Positions 51,763 through 61,484 of a stretch of 64,000 nt of DNA are shown here, one piece after another (the first letter of the stretch is position 1; the number at the start of each line of letters is the position of its first letter). Below the pieces are notes generated by a model. It was not told where the DNA came from. It did no database searches and worked only from the letters and a program-made list of their open reading frames with translations. The translations under genes were made by a program, and so were the position numbers. Origin of the DNA: JBJMLO01 sp045805265 (lineage in GTDB: Bacteria; Actinomycetota; UBA4738; JACQTL01); assembly GCA_045805265.1 (NCBI GenBank), contig JBJMLO010000021.1, positions 62,001-126,000 of the forward strand, in the 5' to 3' direction.

Positions 51763-54700
51763 TCACAACCCGGAGCACTGGCCCGACCTGGTTCCCTTCA
51801 CGCTGTTCGGTCGTCCGTCGTTGACCGGCGCGGGGCTGTTTCCGGTGCAGGAGAGCCCCTGGTTGATCTTGTTGCCCTCGACCTCCGGTGCGTTCGCATC
51901 CTCGGCGATGCTCGCGAACGGAGGCGGGCCGGCGATTGTCGTGTCGTTCAGGGTGAGCGTTCCCTTGACGGTGGTCCCCGCGATCTCGACGCCTGCGCGG
52001 TTGCCCGACAGCGTGAGCGAGGCGCTGAAGGTGTTCGGGCCGCACGTCGGCGCACCGTCGTCGCCGGCGTCCCCGAGCAGGACGAACCCGCTGGTCGCGC
52101 TGATCGAGGCGCCATGGGTCACGCTCGCGGCACAGACCGTGACGGCCGTCGCGCCCGTGGAGGAGATGCTCCCGCTGATGGAGGAAGCTCCCGCCACGAA
52201 CAGGGCCCCTCCCGTTCCCACCGTGATGGAGCCCTTGACGATGTCGTTCGAGAACAGACAGAGCGACTGGCCGGAACCCACGCTCAGGTTCCCCGTCGTC
52301 TTGTTGCTGAGCGACGTCGTGCACCCCACGGACGCGGACGTCGTCGTGTTGCTCCCCGTGAAGTTCCCGTCGCCCGCGTAGACGGCCTTGATGGGGTGCG
52401 TACCGGCCTGCAACAGGGCCGAGATCGAGGCCTGCCCCCCGCTCAGGCCGGCGGTGGTGATCAACGACCCGCCCGCGAAGAAGCTCACGGACCCCGTCGG
52501 TGTACCCGCTCCGGGAGCGGCCACCCGGACGGTGGCGGTGATGCTGTCCGGCGATCCGAAGACGGGAGCCGACGGGCTGAACGACAGCGAGACGCTCGTC
52601 GCTGCCTGGGCGACCGTCTGCGTGATCGAGTTCGAGTTGGATCCGTTGAAGCCGGAGCTTCCCGAGTACACGGCGACGATGCCGTGTGTCCCCACGGCCG
52701 GATAGGTCACCGCGCAGGTCGCCCTGCCGGTTGCGCTGTCCACAGGTTGCGATCCACATCCCGAGATGGTCGCGCCCCCGTCCCGGAAGTCCACGGTTCC
52801 CCCCGATGGCACCGGGGACACCGTCGCGGTGTAGGTGACCTGCTCGTTCACGACCGAGGGATCGTCGGACGAGGCGAGCGACGCGGTCGTCGACGCCGCC
52901 AGCGCCGTCGTGTACTGGAAGACGTCGGACCCCGTGATGGCCGACGCCCCGTTCGGGCCGGTCGCCCTCACGTCGACGGGACCGGCGATCGAACTGGAGG
53001 GGCTGACGGCGTCCACCTTGCTCGAGGAGACGTCGGTCACCTGGAGGGCGGAGACCCCTCCGAACGACACGGCGAAGACACCATCGAGGTTCGTGCCGGT
53101 GATCGCCACCGTCGTTCCCCCCGAGGTGGGGCCGGTGGCCGGGTCCACCGAGGAAATGGCGGGGGCGTCGGGCGAGCCGGAGGTCTGCTCGTAGCTGTAG
53201 CTGCCCGCGGCGGTGACGGCGCTCGTGCCGCCGGGGGTGGTGACGGTCACGTTCACGGTGGACGTGCCGGGCGGGACGGTCGCGGCCACTGCGGAGGGCG
53301 AGATCGGGGCGACGCCGGTCGCCGCCGCGCTACCGAAGTGGACTGCCGACGCTTCGGCCAGGCCCGTCCCCATGATCTCGATCCGGTTGCCACCGGCGCC
53401 GGGTCCGAGCGTGGCCGAGAGCCCCGCCACCGTCGGCGTCGGAGCCGTGGTCCCCGGGCACTCGAGCGAGAGCAGCAGACCGACCGCCGGAGGGGGGATC
53501 GCGAACGGCGGCGTCGTCACCGTCGACCGGGACGGATCACCCGGCGCATGACAGTTCGCCGCGTTGGCTCGCACCTCGTACGTGCCCGCCAGTGCCTCCC
53601 ACTCGAATGCCCCATCGTTCCCCGTGGTCTCCGGGTTCGTGGCCGGATCGATGGCGCCGGTGGACGGATCGACCGAAGCGAACCCCCCGCCCGGGCCCTG
53701 GCCCAGCAGCGTCGCCGTCGCACCGCCGATGGGGTTGCCGGACGTGTCCACCACGTTGCCGCTCGGATCGATGAAGAGGCCGAAGATGTTGCAGCCCCCT
53801 CGGCTCTCGCAGATCGTCTGGAGCAGCCCGTAGACGAAGAACCCCAGCTGCACAGCGAGGATGGCCAGGTCGACGTCGACGTCCAACCCGAGGATCCAGA
53901 TGCCCCCCACCACCAGTGAGCTCACGAACTGCTGGAAGAGCGCGCCGACCGGACCGTTGCCGGTCAGGCCGATCAGCTGGTCCTGCGCGTAATGGCACAT
54001 GGGCCCGAAATCGATGCCGGCCGCGTTGTTCGAGACGTCAGGGGAGGAGCAGAGATTGGCGATCTGGCTCGCCACGGTGGCCGGCCCGTCGCCCCCCGTG
54101 CCTTCGTTGACGGTCGAGCCCTCGGACGGCCCTCCCGTATACGTGAACAGGCCCGCCGACACCGGTTTGGAGGTGGCGAACCCGTTCAGCACCTGGACGT
54201 CGATCGTCCCGAGTCCCGCCGGAGCGACCGCCCGGATCTCGGTGGGGCTCACCACGGTGAACGAGGCCGCAGGCGTCAGGCCGAAGACCACGCCCTCGAC
54301 GTTGGTGAACCCCTGACCGGTGATCGTGACCTGCGTTCCGCCGGCAGCAGGTCCGGAGGTCGGGCTGATCGAGCTCACGCCGAAGGAGTTAAAGTTCCCG
54401 ACGTTCCGATCCCCCGACGGAGTGTGTACGACGACCGGAACCGTCCCAGTCCCCGGAGGGCTCACGGCCGAGATGCCGTGGTCGTTCAGCACCGTGAACG
54501 AGTTGGCCGGGGTGGAGCCGAACATGACGGAGGTGGCTCCCGTGAATCCCGATCCGCTGATGAGCACCTTCGTGCCGCCGGCGGGATCCCCGCCGTCGGG
54601 AACCAGGCTGGTATGCCCGGGACAGGCGACCAGCGGCTCCACCGAGGCGTCGCCGTGCAGGGGCGCGAGCGCGGGCAGGGTGGCCACGTACATGCCGGAC

Positions 54701-55809
54701 CCCGGGCTGGTCTCGGTGAGGGGGAACACGAGGGTCTCGGGCTGTGACGTCGTGGTGTTCGTGCTGTGGACGTAGACGACCCCGAATCCGCCGGCGCACC
54801 CCGAGACGTTGAGCGTGCTGGCAGAGCCCCAGTACACCCTGGGCACCTGGCCGGCGCCGTACCCGTTGAAGGTGGTTCCGGACTGCAGGGTGTTGAGGGG
54901 GAAGTTCACCAGGACGTCGGTCACCGACGGCGGCACGGTGAAGGGCCCTACGGTCCGCGACGTCTGGATCCCGAAGCTGGTCGGCGCCAGCGCCGTCACC
55001 GAATAGGTTCCGGGGGGAACCTGGATGGCGAACCCGCCTCCCGAGTTCGTGGGGATGGGGGCCACCGTGCAGGCGGCGCCGGAAGTGGGACACGCCTGGA
55101 CGCGAGCGCCCGAGGCCGGGCTCCCTCCCACCTCGACCTTCCCGGCGATGAAGTTCGGGTTGGGGATCGGCGGGAACTGGAACGCGGCCGGCGTCTGGCT
55201 GGTCTCGAAGCTGTCGCCGGTGTCTCGACCGTACGGGTCGCCGCCCTGCAGGATGTAGTTGTCCAGCGTGACGCCGAAGGGGTTCTGGGCAGGAAGCCCC
55301 GAGTGGATGTCCTTGTCGTACACGGTGAGATCCACGGATTGGGAGTCCGAGCCGAGGGTTGCGGTGCCCTTCATCTCGAACTGTGCACCGTTCTGCGGCG
55401 TCGGATTCGTCGAGTTGTAGCACGGCCCGTTGAAGCCGCCCTGGTTGCTGCTCTCGCTGTCGATGGAGACCGAGACGTGATCCCCGGGGTGGAGCGTCAC
55501 CGGGTACGCGGAGTTCTGGATGGCTCCGCCGCACGTGACGGCGTTGAAGCCGATGGTGCCGGAGAACGTCGAGCTGCCCCCGTTCTTCATCGTGACGAAG
55601 GCGGTGTCCGGGCCGCCGGCCGGGGCGCCGGAGATCAGGTCGGAGGGCGCGCCGGTCCGGTACAGGGCGATCCCGTCGAACTCGTAGGACACAGTGGAGG
55701 CTTCTGCGCCCGTCTGGGCCGGCGGCGCCAACCCGAGGGCCACTGTGCAGATGGCCACGAACCCCGCAGCGAGCGGCTTCCCCACCCAGAATCGGATCCG
55801 ACGAGGCAT
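51763..55809 (-). CDS. Giant secreted IPT/TIG and Ig-like repeat protein
   Basis: A 1348-residue exported protein. The ATG at 55809 follows GAAGGGGGG and starts a signal peptide. In order it has an N-terminal beta domain, a carboxypeptidase-regulatory-like segment, two IPT/TIG domains, another carboxypeptidase-regulatory-like domain, two more IPT/TIG domains, two bacterial Ig-like domains (HGIVAVYSGSSGFNGSNS) and a C-terminal beta-helix-like region (GSITVGTGGALFVAGASSISG). No sorting signal was seen. It is likely a cell-surface adhesin or matrix protein. Confidence 0.85.
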   Translation of the reverse strand: MPRRIRFWVGKPLAAGFVAICTVALGLAPPAQTGAEASTVSYEFDGIALYRTGAPSDLISGAPAGGPDTAFVTMKNGGSSTFSGTIGFNAVTCGGAIQNSAYPVTLHPGDHVSVSIDSESSNQGGFNGPCYNSTNPTPQNGAQFEMKGTATLGSDSQSVDLTVYDKDIHSGLPAQNPFGVTLDNYILQGGDPYGRDTGDSFETSQTPAAFQFPPIPNPNFIAGKVEVGGSPASGARVQACPTSGAACTVAPIPTNSGGGFAIQVPPGTYSVTALAPTSFGIQTSRTVGPFTVPPSVTDVLVNFPLNTLQSGTTFNGYGAGQVPRVYWGSASTLNVSGCAGGFGVVYVHSTNTTTSQPETLVFPLTETSPGSGMYVATLPALAPLHGDASVEPLVACPGHTSLVPDGGDPAGGTKVLISGSGFTGATSVMFGSTPANSFTVLNDHGISAVSPPGTGTVPVVVHTPSGDRNVGNFNSFGVSSISPTSGPAAGGTQVTITGQGFTNVEGVVFGLTPAASFTVVSPTEIRAVAPAGLGTIDVQVLNGFATSKPVSAGLFTYTGGPSEGSTVNEGTGGDGPATVASQIANLCSSPDVSNNAAGIDFGPMCHYAQDQLIGLTGNGPVGALFQQFVSSLVVGGIWILGLDVDVDLAILAVQLGFFVYGLLQTICESRGGCNIFGLFIDPSGNVVDTSGNPIGGATATLLGQGPGGGFASVDPSTGAIDPATNPETTGNDGAFEWEALAGTYEVRANAANCHAPGDPSRSTVTTPPFAIPPPAVGLLLSLECPGTTAPTPTVAGLSATLGPGAGGNRIEIMGTGLAEASAVHFGSAAATGVAPISPSAVAATVPPGTSTVNVTVTTPGGTSAVTAAGSYSYEQTSGSPDAPAISSVDPATGPTSGGTTVAITGTNLDGVFAVSFGGVSALQVTDVSSSKVDAVSPSSSIAGPVDVRATGPNGASAITGSDVFQYTTALAASTTASLASSDDPSVVNEQVTYTATVSPVPSGGTVDFRDGGATISGCGSQPVDSATGRATCAVTYPAVGTHGIVAVYSGSSGFNGSNSNSITQTVAQAATSVSLSFSPSAPVFGSPDSITATVRVAAPGAGTPTGSVSFFAGGSLITTAGLSGGQASISALLQAGTHPIKAVYAGDGNFTGSNTTTSASVGCTTSLSNKTTGNLSVGSGQSLCLFSNDIVKGSITVGTGGALFVAGASSISGSISSTGATAVTVCAASVTHGASISATSGFVLLGDAGDDGAPTCGPNTFSASLTLSGNRAGVEIAGTTVKGTLTLNDTTIAGPPPFASIAEDANAPEVEGNKINQGLSCTGNSPAPVNDGRPNSVKGTRSGQCSGL

Positions 55810-55929
55810 GACACCCCCCTTCGACCGGGCAGTCATACACCCTTACCGACGGCGAGATCAATCCGTCCTGCCCGGGCGGGCGGGGACCGATCCGGTGCTC
55901 ACGGTCCCGGGGCGCCCGCCGGTCGGGGC

Positions 55930-55935
55930 TATCAT
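55930..55935 (+). promoter_or_regulatory. -10 element ahead of the possible valS leader peptide
   Basis: TATCAT lies 9 nt before the ATG of the 18-codon frame. No good -35 was found 17-18 nt upstream. Confidence 0.4.
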
Positions 55936-55944
55936 GGCCGGACC

Positions 55945-56001
55945 ATGCGCCGAGCCGACCACCGCCGTTGCTTGCCGGTCGGCGTCGCCGTGTCGCGGTA
56001 G
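55945..56001 (+). CDS. Possible valine leader peptide (18 codons) before valS
   Basis: A short frame ATG...TAG encodes MRRADHRRCLPVGVAVSR, with three valine codons in a five-codon stretch just before its end. It starts 9 nt after a TATCAT, so it could be read as a leaderless message, and it ends 33 nt before valS. Ribosome stalling at these codons when Val-tRNA is low could raise valS expression. The reading is inferred, since valine is common in GC-rich DNA. Confidence 0.4.
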   Translation: MRRADHRRCLPVGVAVSR

Positions 56002-56034
56002 CGGCCGTTCCCCCGCTCGACCCGTAGAGGCCTC

Positions 56035-58707
56035 ATGGACAGCACCGAATCGCGCACGGACATGCCGCCGCAGTACGACCCCCACGGGACGGAGGCGAAG
56101 TGGTACGCGACGTGGATCGAGCGCGGACTGTTCCACTCGGAACCGAGCCCCGGCCGCGAGCCGTTCTGCATCGTGCTGCCGCCGCCCAACGTGACGGGCG
56201 CGCTGCACGCCGGGCACGCGTTCCAGCAGACCCTTCAGGACTTCATCATCCGCCGCGCCCGGATGCAGGGATACGAAGCCCTGTGGCTGCCGGGCACCGA
56301 CCACGCCGGCATCGCAACCCAGGTGGTCGTGGAGCGGGAGCTGGCCAAGGAGGGCCTGGATCGCCGGGAGATGGGCCGCGAGGCCTTCCTGGAACGGGTG
56401 TGGCAGTGGAAGGAGCGCTTCGGCGGCCGGATCGTCGAGCAGATGCAGGCGCTCGGGAACTCGTGCGACTGGGACCGGCTGCGGTTCACGATGGACGAGG
56501 GGCTGTCGCTCGCCGTACGCGTCGCGTTCGTCCGCATGTACGACGACGGCCTGATCTACCGGGGCGAGCGGATCATCAACTGGTGTCCCCGGGACCGGAC
56601 CGCGCTGTCGGACTCCGAGGTCGAGCACGAGGAGGTCGACGGCGAGCTGGTGACGTTCCGCTACGAGCTGTCGGAGGGCGGCGGCCACGTCGACGTCGCC
56701 ACGACGCGCGTGGAGACCATGCTCGGCGACACCGGCATCGCGGTGCACCCGAACGACGAGCGGTACGCGGCGCTGGTCGGCAGGACCGTGCGCCACCCGT
56801 TCGACGGCCGGGACCTGCCCGTGGTGGCCGACGCCAAGGTCGATCCGGCGTTCGGCACCGGGGCGGTGAAGGTCACGCCGGCGCACGACCCCAACGACTT
56901 CGAGATCGCGGAGCAGACCGGGCTCCCCCGGCTCAACGTCCTGAACGCCGACGCCACCGTGGCCGACACGGCGCCGGAGGAGTTCCGGGGCCTCGACCGG
57001 TACGAGGCCCGGAAGCGGGTCACCGAACGTCTCCGGGAACTGGGCCTGGTGGTCGCCGAGGAGCGGCCCTACCGGCACTCCGTCGGGCACTGCTACCGGT
57101 GCCACTCCGAGATCGAGCCGTGGCTATCGGGCAAGCAGTGGTTCGTCGCGGTCGACCGGCTGCGGGGGCCGGCCATCGAGGCCGCGGAGGACGGCCGGAT
57201 CCGGTTCCACCCCGAGCGGTGGAGGAACGCCTACCTCGAGTGGCTGCGCGGCCTGCGCGACTGGAACATCTCGCGGCAGCTGTGGTGGGGCCATCGCATC
57301 CCGGTGTGGTACTGCCCGAACGGCCACGAGTTCGCGGCCGTCGAGGACCCCACGACGTGCAGCGAGTGCGGCGCCGGCGGCCTGGAGCAGGACCCGGACG
57401 TCCTCGACACGTGGTTCTCGTCGCAGCTCTGGCCGTTCTCGACGCTCGGCTGGCCGGACGAGACGCCCGACCTGGGCTTCTACTACCCGACGACCGTGCT
57501 CGTGACCGGGTACGAGATCCTGTACCTGTGGGTGGCCCGGATGATCATGTCCGGGATGTACCTGGCGGGCGACGTCCCGTTCCGCAACGTCCTGATCCAT
57601 GGGCTGGTCCGCGACGCGCACGGCCGGAAGATGTCGAAGTCGCTCGGCAACGTGATCGACCCGCTCGACATGATCCAGGAGTACGGCGCCGACGCACTGC
57701 GCTACGCGCTGGCCCGCATGGCCGGCCCCGAGCAGCAGAACCTGCCGCTGTCCACGGAGGGCATCGAGGCCGCCCGGAACTTCGCCAACAAGATCTGGAA
57801 CGGGGCCCGGCAGGTCTTCGCGGCGTACGCGCCCGGAGACGGTGAGCCGCAGCTTCCGCCGCCCGAGGACTGGACCCTCACCGAGCGGTGGGTCCTGTCG
57901 CGGCACCAGGCCTGCCTCGACGACGTGAACGCGGCGATGGACGCGTACCGGTTCGACGAGGCCGCGCAGACCCTGCACCGCTTCTTCTGGTCCGAGCTGT
58001 GCGACTGGGGGCTCGAGGCCGAGAAACGACGGCGGGCCACCGGGACCGAGGCCGAGCGGCACCGCGCGTCCGAGGTCCTGGCCTGGGTGCTGGAGCGGAC
58101 GCTGCGCCTGCTCCATCCGTTCATGCCGTTCGTCACCGAGGAGGTGTGGCAGCGGTTCGGGGCCGAGCGCTCGGCGGCGGGCGTCGGGTCGATCGTGGTG
58201 GCCGCGTGGCCCGAGGCGCACCCCGAGCACCGGGACCACGAGGCGGAGGAGGAGTTCGACTTCGTCCGGGAGCTGGTGGCGAACGTCCGGGGGATCCGCG
58301 GGATCATCGGGCCCGGGCGATACCTGCTGGTGGTCGGCGACCGGCTGGAGAAGGAGCTCGAGTCGCTGCGCGAGGCGGTGGAGCGGCTGGGCGGCGCCGA
58401 GCTGGTGCCGCTGGGCGAGGCCGACCCCACGGGCCGGTACGTCCGGCTGTCGGTGAGCGGCCGGGAGGCCCGCCTCAAGATCCCCGAGGGATTCGAGCCG
58501 ACCGGCGCGGTCGCGTTGCGCCGCAAGCGTCTCGAGGACACGCGGTCCAAGCTGGAGGCCAGCGAATGGAAGCTCGCCAACGAGAGCTTCCTGTCCCGGG
58601 CCGCCCAGGAGGCGGTCGAGAAGGAACGGCGCAAGCGCGAGGACCTGGCGGCCGAGGCCGCCGTGCTCGAGGACCAGATCGGGCTGCTCGAGTCGCTCGG
58701 CGGCTGA
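56035..58707 (+). CDS. valS: Valyl-tRNA synthetase
   Basis: An 890-residue class Ia synthetase that charges tRNA-Val. The HIGH-type motif is in NVTGALHAGHA and the KMSKS motif in GRKMSKSLGNVIDP. The editing (CP1) domain is present, and the C-terminal coiled coil (SKLEASEWKLANESFLSRA) is typical of ValS. GAGG lies about 7 nt before the ATG. It is followed by folC after 8 nt. Confidence 0.97.
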   Translation: MDSTESRTDMPPQYDPHGTEAKWYATWIERGLFHSEPSPGREPFCIVLPPPNVTGALHAGHAFQQTLQDFIIRRARMQGYEALWLPGTDHAGIATQVVVERELAKEGLDRREMGREAFLERVWQWKERFGGRIVEQMQALGNSCDWDRLRFTMDEGLSLAVRVAFVRMYDDGLIYRGERIINWCPRDRTALSDSEVEHEEVDGELVTFRYELSEGGGHVDVATTRVETMLGDTGIAVHPNDERYAALVGRTVRHPFDGRDLPVVADAKVDPAFGTGAVKVTPAHDPNDFEIAEQTGLPRLNVLNADATVADTAPEEFRGLDRYEARKRVTERLRELGLVVAEERPYRHSVGHCYRCHSEIEPWLSGKQWFVAVDRLRGPAIEAAEDGRIRFHPERWRNAYLEWLRGLRDWNISRQLWWGHRIPVWYCPNGHEFAAVEDPTTCSECGAGGLEQDPDVLDTWFSSQLWPFSTLGWPDETPDLGFYYPTTVLVTGYEILYLWVARMIMSGMYLAGDVPFRNVLIHGLVRDAHGRKMSKSLGNVIDPLDMIQEYGADALRYALARMAGPEQQNLPLSTEGIEAARNFANKIWNGARQVFAAYAPGDGEPQLPPPEDWTLTERWVLSRHQACLDDVNAAMDAYRFDEAAQTLHRFFWSELCDWGLEAEKRRRATGTEAERHRASEVLAWVLERTLRLLHPFMPFVTEEVWQRFGAERSAAGVGSIVVAAWPEAHPEHRDHEAEEEFDFVRELVANVRGIRGIIGPGRYLLVVGDRLEKELESLREAVERLGGAELVPLGEADPTGRYVRLSVSGREARLKIPEGFEPTGAVALRRKRLEDTRSKLEASEWKLANESFLSRAAQEAVEKERRKREDLAAEAAVLEDQIGLLESLGG

Positions 58708-58715
58708 CCGTTTCG

Positions 58716-60023
58716 ATGGACTACGCCGACGCCATCGCCGACCTGGAGTCGCGCCAGCCGGAGCGCATGGTGCCCGACCTCTCCCGGATCACGGAACTGG
58801 TCAATCTGCTTGACCATCCCGAGCTGACCTATCCGTCGATCCACGTCACCGGAACCAACGGCAAGACGACGACGACGCGGATGATCGAGGCCCTGGCCTG
58901 CGCCCACGGGCTGTCGGCCGGCGCCTACACCTCGCCCCACCTCCAGTCGGTCACCGAGCGGCTGGAGCTGTGCGGCGATCCGATCTCGGAGGACGAGCTC
59001 GGCGAGGAGTACGAGCGCCTGGTGCCGTTCCTGCGGGAGGTCGACGGCCGGAGCGAGCAGAGCGTGACCTACTTCGAGACGCTCACTGCGCTGGCCTACG
59101 TGTGGTTCGCCGACAAGCCGGTGGGCGTCGGCGTGTTCGAGGTGGGCATGGGGGGCGTGTGGGACGCCACGAACCTCGTCGCCGGCGACGTCGCCGTGAT
59201 CACGCCGATCGCGCTGGACCACCCGGAGCTGGGACCGACGGTCCGCCACGTCGCGGTCGAGAAGGCCGGGATCATCAAGGCGGGGAAGACCGTGGTGGCC
59301 CGGGAGCAGCCCGCCGAGGCCCTCACCGTGATCGAGGCCCGGGTCCGCGAGATGGAGGGCCAGCTCCTGCTCGAGGGCCGGGACTGGGAGCTGGCCGGAC
59401 GCATCCAGGGCATCGGCGCCCAGGCCCTCTCGGTCCGCGGTCGCTACGGGACGTACGAGGGGCTCCGGCTGCCGGTGTTCGGCGAGCACACGGCCCGGAA
59501 CGCCGCCGCCGCGGTCGTGGCCTTCGAGGCGTTCCTCGACCGGAAGCTGACCCAGGAGGCCGTGGAGGACGCCCTCGGGGGATTCGCCGCGCCGGGCCGG
59601 CTGGAGGTCCTGGGCCGGCATCCGCTGCTCGTCGTGGACGGCGCGCACAACCCGGCCGGGGCCGAGGCCCTGGCCCGCGCCGTGCGCGAGGCCTTCGTCG
59701 CCGCCGCGGAGCGGGTCCACCTCGTGATCGCCGTGTCGTCGAACAAGGACGTCGAGGGCATCGTGGCGGCGCTGGCGCCGCTGGCCGACGCCGCCTACGC
59801 CATGCGGAACTCCAGCCGGCGCAGCGCCCCGGCCGAGGTCGTCGAGACGGCGCTCGTCGCCGCCGGCGTCCCCACGTCGACGCACGCGTCGGTGGGCGAG
59901 GCGCTCGCCGAGGCACGGGTGCAGGCCCAGGAGGGCGACCTCATCCTGGTCACGGGCTCTCTGTACACTGTCGCGGACGCCCGCCGGGCATTCGCCGAGC
60001 AACTCCGAGGGACCCAGAGATGA
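58716..60023 (+). CDS. folC: Folylpolyglutamate synthase / dihydrofolate synthase
   Basis: A 435-residue Mur-ligase-fold enzyme with the ATP motif HVTGTNGKTTTTRM, EVGMGGVWDATN and DGAHNPAGAEALA. It adds glutamate to folates, and makes dihydrofolate from dihydropteroate if bifunctional. It lies 8 nt after valS and overlaps ndk by ATGA. Confidence 0.96.
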   Translation: MDYADAIADLESRQPERMVPDLSRITELVNLLDHPELTYPSIHVTGTNGKTTTTRMIEALACAHGLSAGAYTSPHLQSVTERLELCGDPISEDELGEEYERLVPFLREVDGRSEQSVTYFETLTALAYVWFADKPVGVGVFEVGMGGVWDATNLVAGDVAVITPIALDHPELGPTVRHVAVEKAGIIKAGKTVVAREQPAEALTVIEARVREMEGQLLLEGRDWELAGRIQGIGAQALSVRGRYGTYEGLRLPVFGEHTARNAAAAVVAFEAFLDRKLTQEAVEDALGGFAAPGRLEVLGRHPLLVVDGAHNPAGAEALARAVREAFVAAAERVHLVIAVSSNKDVEGIVAALAPLADAAYAMRNSSRRSAPAEVVETALVAAGVPTSTHASVGEALAEARVQAQEGDLILVTGSLYTVADARRAFAEQLRGTQR

Positions 60024-60427
60024 CCGAACGATCGACGCTGCTCATCGTCAAGCCGGACGCCGTTCGCCGCGGCCTGATCGGCGAGATCCTCCGCCGCGTC
60101 GAGGCCAAGGGCCTGCGGATCGAGGAGCTCAAGCTCGTCCGCATCGACCGGGGAACCGCCGAGGAGCACTACGGCGAGCACCGCGAGAAGCCGTTCTACC
60201 GCGAACTGGTCGACTTCATCACGAGCGGCGACGTCGTGGTGGCCAAGGTCAGCGGCGACGAGGCAATCACCGCCCTCCGCGCCCTCATGGGCCCGACCGA
60301 CCCGATCGATGCCCCGCCCGGCACGATCCGCGGCGACTTCGCCACGCTGATCGGCGAGAACGCGGTGCACGGCAGCGACTCCCCCGAGTCCGCCGAACGC
60401 GAGCTGAAGCTCTTCTTCGGTTCCTAG
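60020..60427 (+). CDS. ndk: Nucleoside diphosphate kinase
   Basis: A 135-residue kinase that balances nucleoside triphosphates. Signatures are STLLIVKPDAVRRGLIGEI and the active-site histidine in NAVHGSDS. It is the last gene of the valS-folC-ndk unit and is coupled to folC by ATGA. Confidence 0.97.
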   Translation: MTERSTLLIVKPDAVRRGLIGEILRRVEAKGLRIEELKLVRIDRGTAEEHYGEHREKPFYRELVDFITSGDVVVAKVSGDEAITALRALMGPTDPIDAPPGTIRGDFATLIGENAVHGSDSPESAERELKLFFGS

Positions 60428-60433
60428 CGGGCG

Positions 60434-61393
60434 CTACGCTCGCAGCTTCGGCAGGATCTCGGTCGAGTAGAACTCGAAGAACCCCTCCTGGTCGGGGCCG
60501 ATCTGGTGGATCCAGACGTGGTCGAACCCGGCGTCGAGATACGTCCGGATGACCTCGAGGTGCCGCTCGGGGTCGGAGCCCATCACGAGCTTCTCGCGGA
60601 CGTCGTCCTCGGTGACCATCTGGGCGGCCTGCTCGAAGTGGCGGGGGAGCGGCAGCTCGGCCACCAGCTCGCCGGTCACCATCGCGTTCGGCCACCACTC
60701 CAGCGTGGTCTTCACCGCGTCGGCCTCGTCGCGGGCCCAGCACACGTTGATCTCCGCGAGCTTGGGCTTGTTGACGCCACCCGCGTGGTCGTACGTCGTC
60801 AGGAGGTCTGCGTCGGGGGCCAGTCCGATCATGCCGTCGGCGACCTCCCCGGCCAGCCTGGCGGCCCGCTTCCCGCTGGCGGCCAGGTAGATCGGCGGCG
60901 GCTGCTCCGGGAGGGAGTAGACCCGCGCGTCCTCGACCCGGAAGTGCGTTCCGCGGTGGGTGACGTTCCCGCCCCCCCACAGCTTCCGGATGACCTCCAC
61001 GGCCTCGGCCAGCATGTCCCGCCGCTCGCCGGCCGACGGCCACCGGTCGCCCAGGATGTGCTCGTTGAGGTTCTCCCCGGACCCCAGTCCGAGGAAGAAC
61101 CGCCCGGGCATCAGCTGCTCGGCCGTCGCGGCGGCCTGCGCCACCAACGCCGGGTGGATGCGGAGCGTGGGGCAGGTCACCGCGGTCCCCACGCGCAGCC
61201 GTTCGGTGCCCTCGGCGATCGCCCCCAGCACGCCCCACACGAACGGGCTGTTCCCCTGGCGGTCCACCCACGGGTGGAAGTGATCCGAGATCGCGGCGAA
61301 CTCGAACCCGGCCTCCTCGGCCATCCGCGCATACCGCACCAGCGATGGCGCGTCCTGTTCCTCGGAGGACAGCTTGTACCCGAACGACGGCAT
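60434..61393 (-). CDS. F420-dependent LLM-class oxidoreductase
   Basis: A 319-residue TIM-barrel enzyme of the bacterial luciferase-like, F420-dependent type (the glucose-6-phosphate-dehydrogenase-like branch). Features are EFAAISDHFHPWVDRQGNS, LRVGTAVTCPTLRIHPA and FFLGLGSGENLNEHILG. The substrate is unknown. The ATG follows AAAGGATC. It converges on ndk, 6 nt away. Confidence 0.9.
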   Translation of the reverse strand: MPSFGYKLSSEEQDAPSLVRYARMAEEAGFEFAAISDHFHPWVDRQGNSPFVWGVLGAIAEGTERLRVGTAVTCPTLRIHPALVAQAAATAEQLMPGRFFLGLGSGENLNEHILGDRWPSAGERRDMLAEAVEVIRKLWGGGNVTHRGTHFRVEDARVYSLPEQPPPIYLAASGKRAARLAGEVADGMIGLAPDADLLTTYDHAGGVNKPKLAEINVCWARDEADAVKTTLEWWPNAMVTGELVAELPLPRHFEQAAQMVTEDDVREKLVMGSDPERHLEVIRTYLDAGFDHVWIHQIGPDQEGFFEFYSTEILPKLRA

Positions 61394-61484
61394 GGCGAGA
61401 TCCTTTCGAATCGGGTCTCTCGCTCGGGACTACCCGCCGGCCGCGGCGGTCAACCGCGTCGGTGCCGGGTTCCGCGCCCTGGCG

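Noticed and set aside
55860..56034. T-box riboswitch before valS
   Set aside because: There is no T-box sequence or specifier hairpin. A Val-rich leader peptide fits better.
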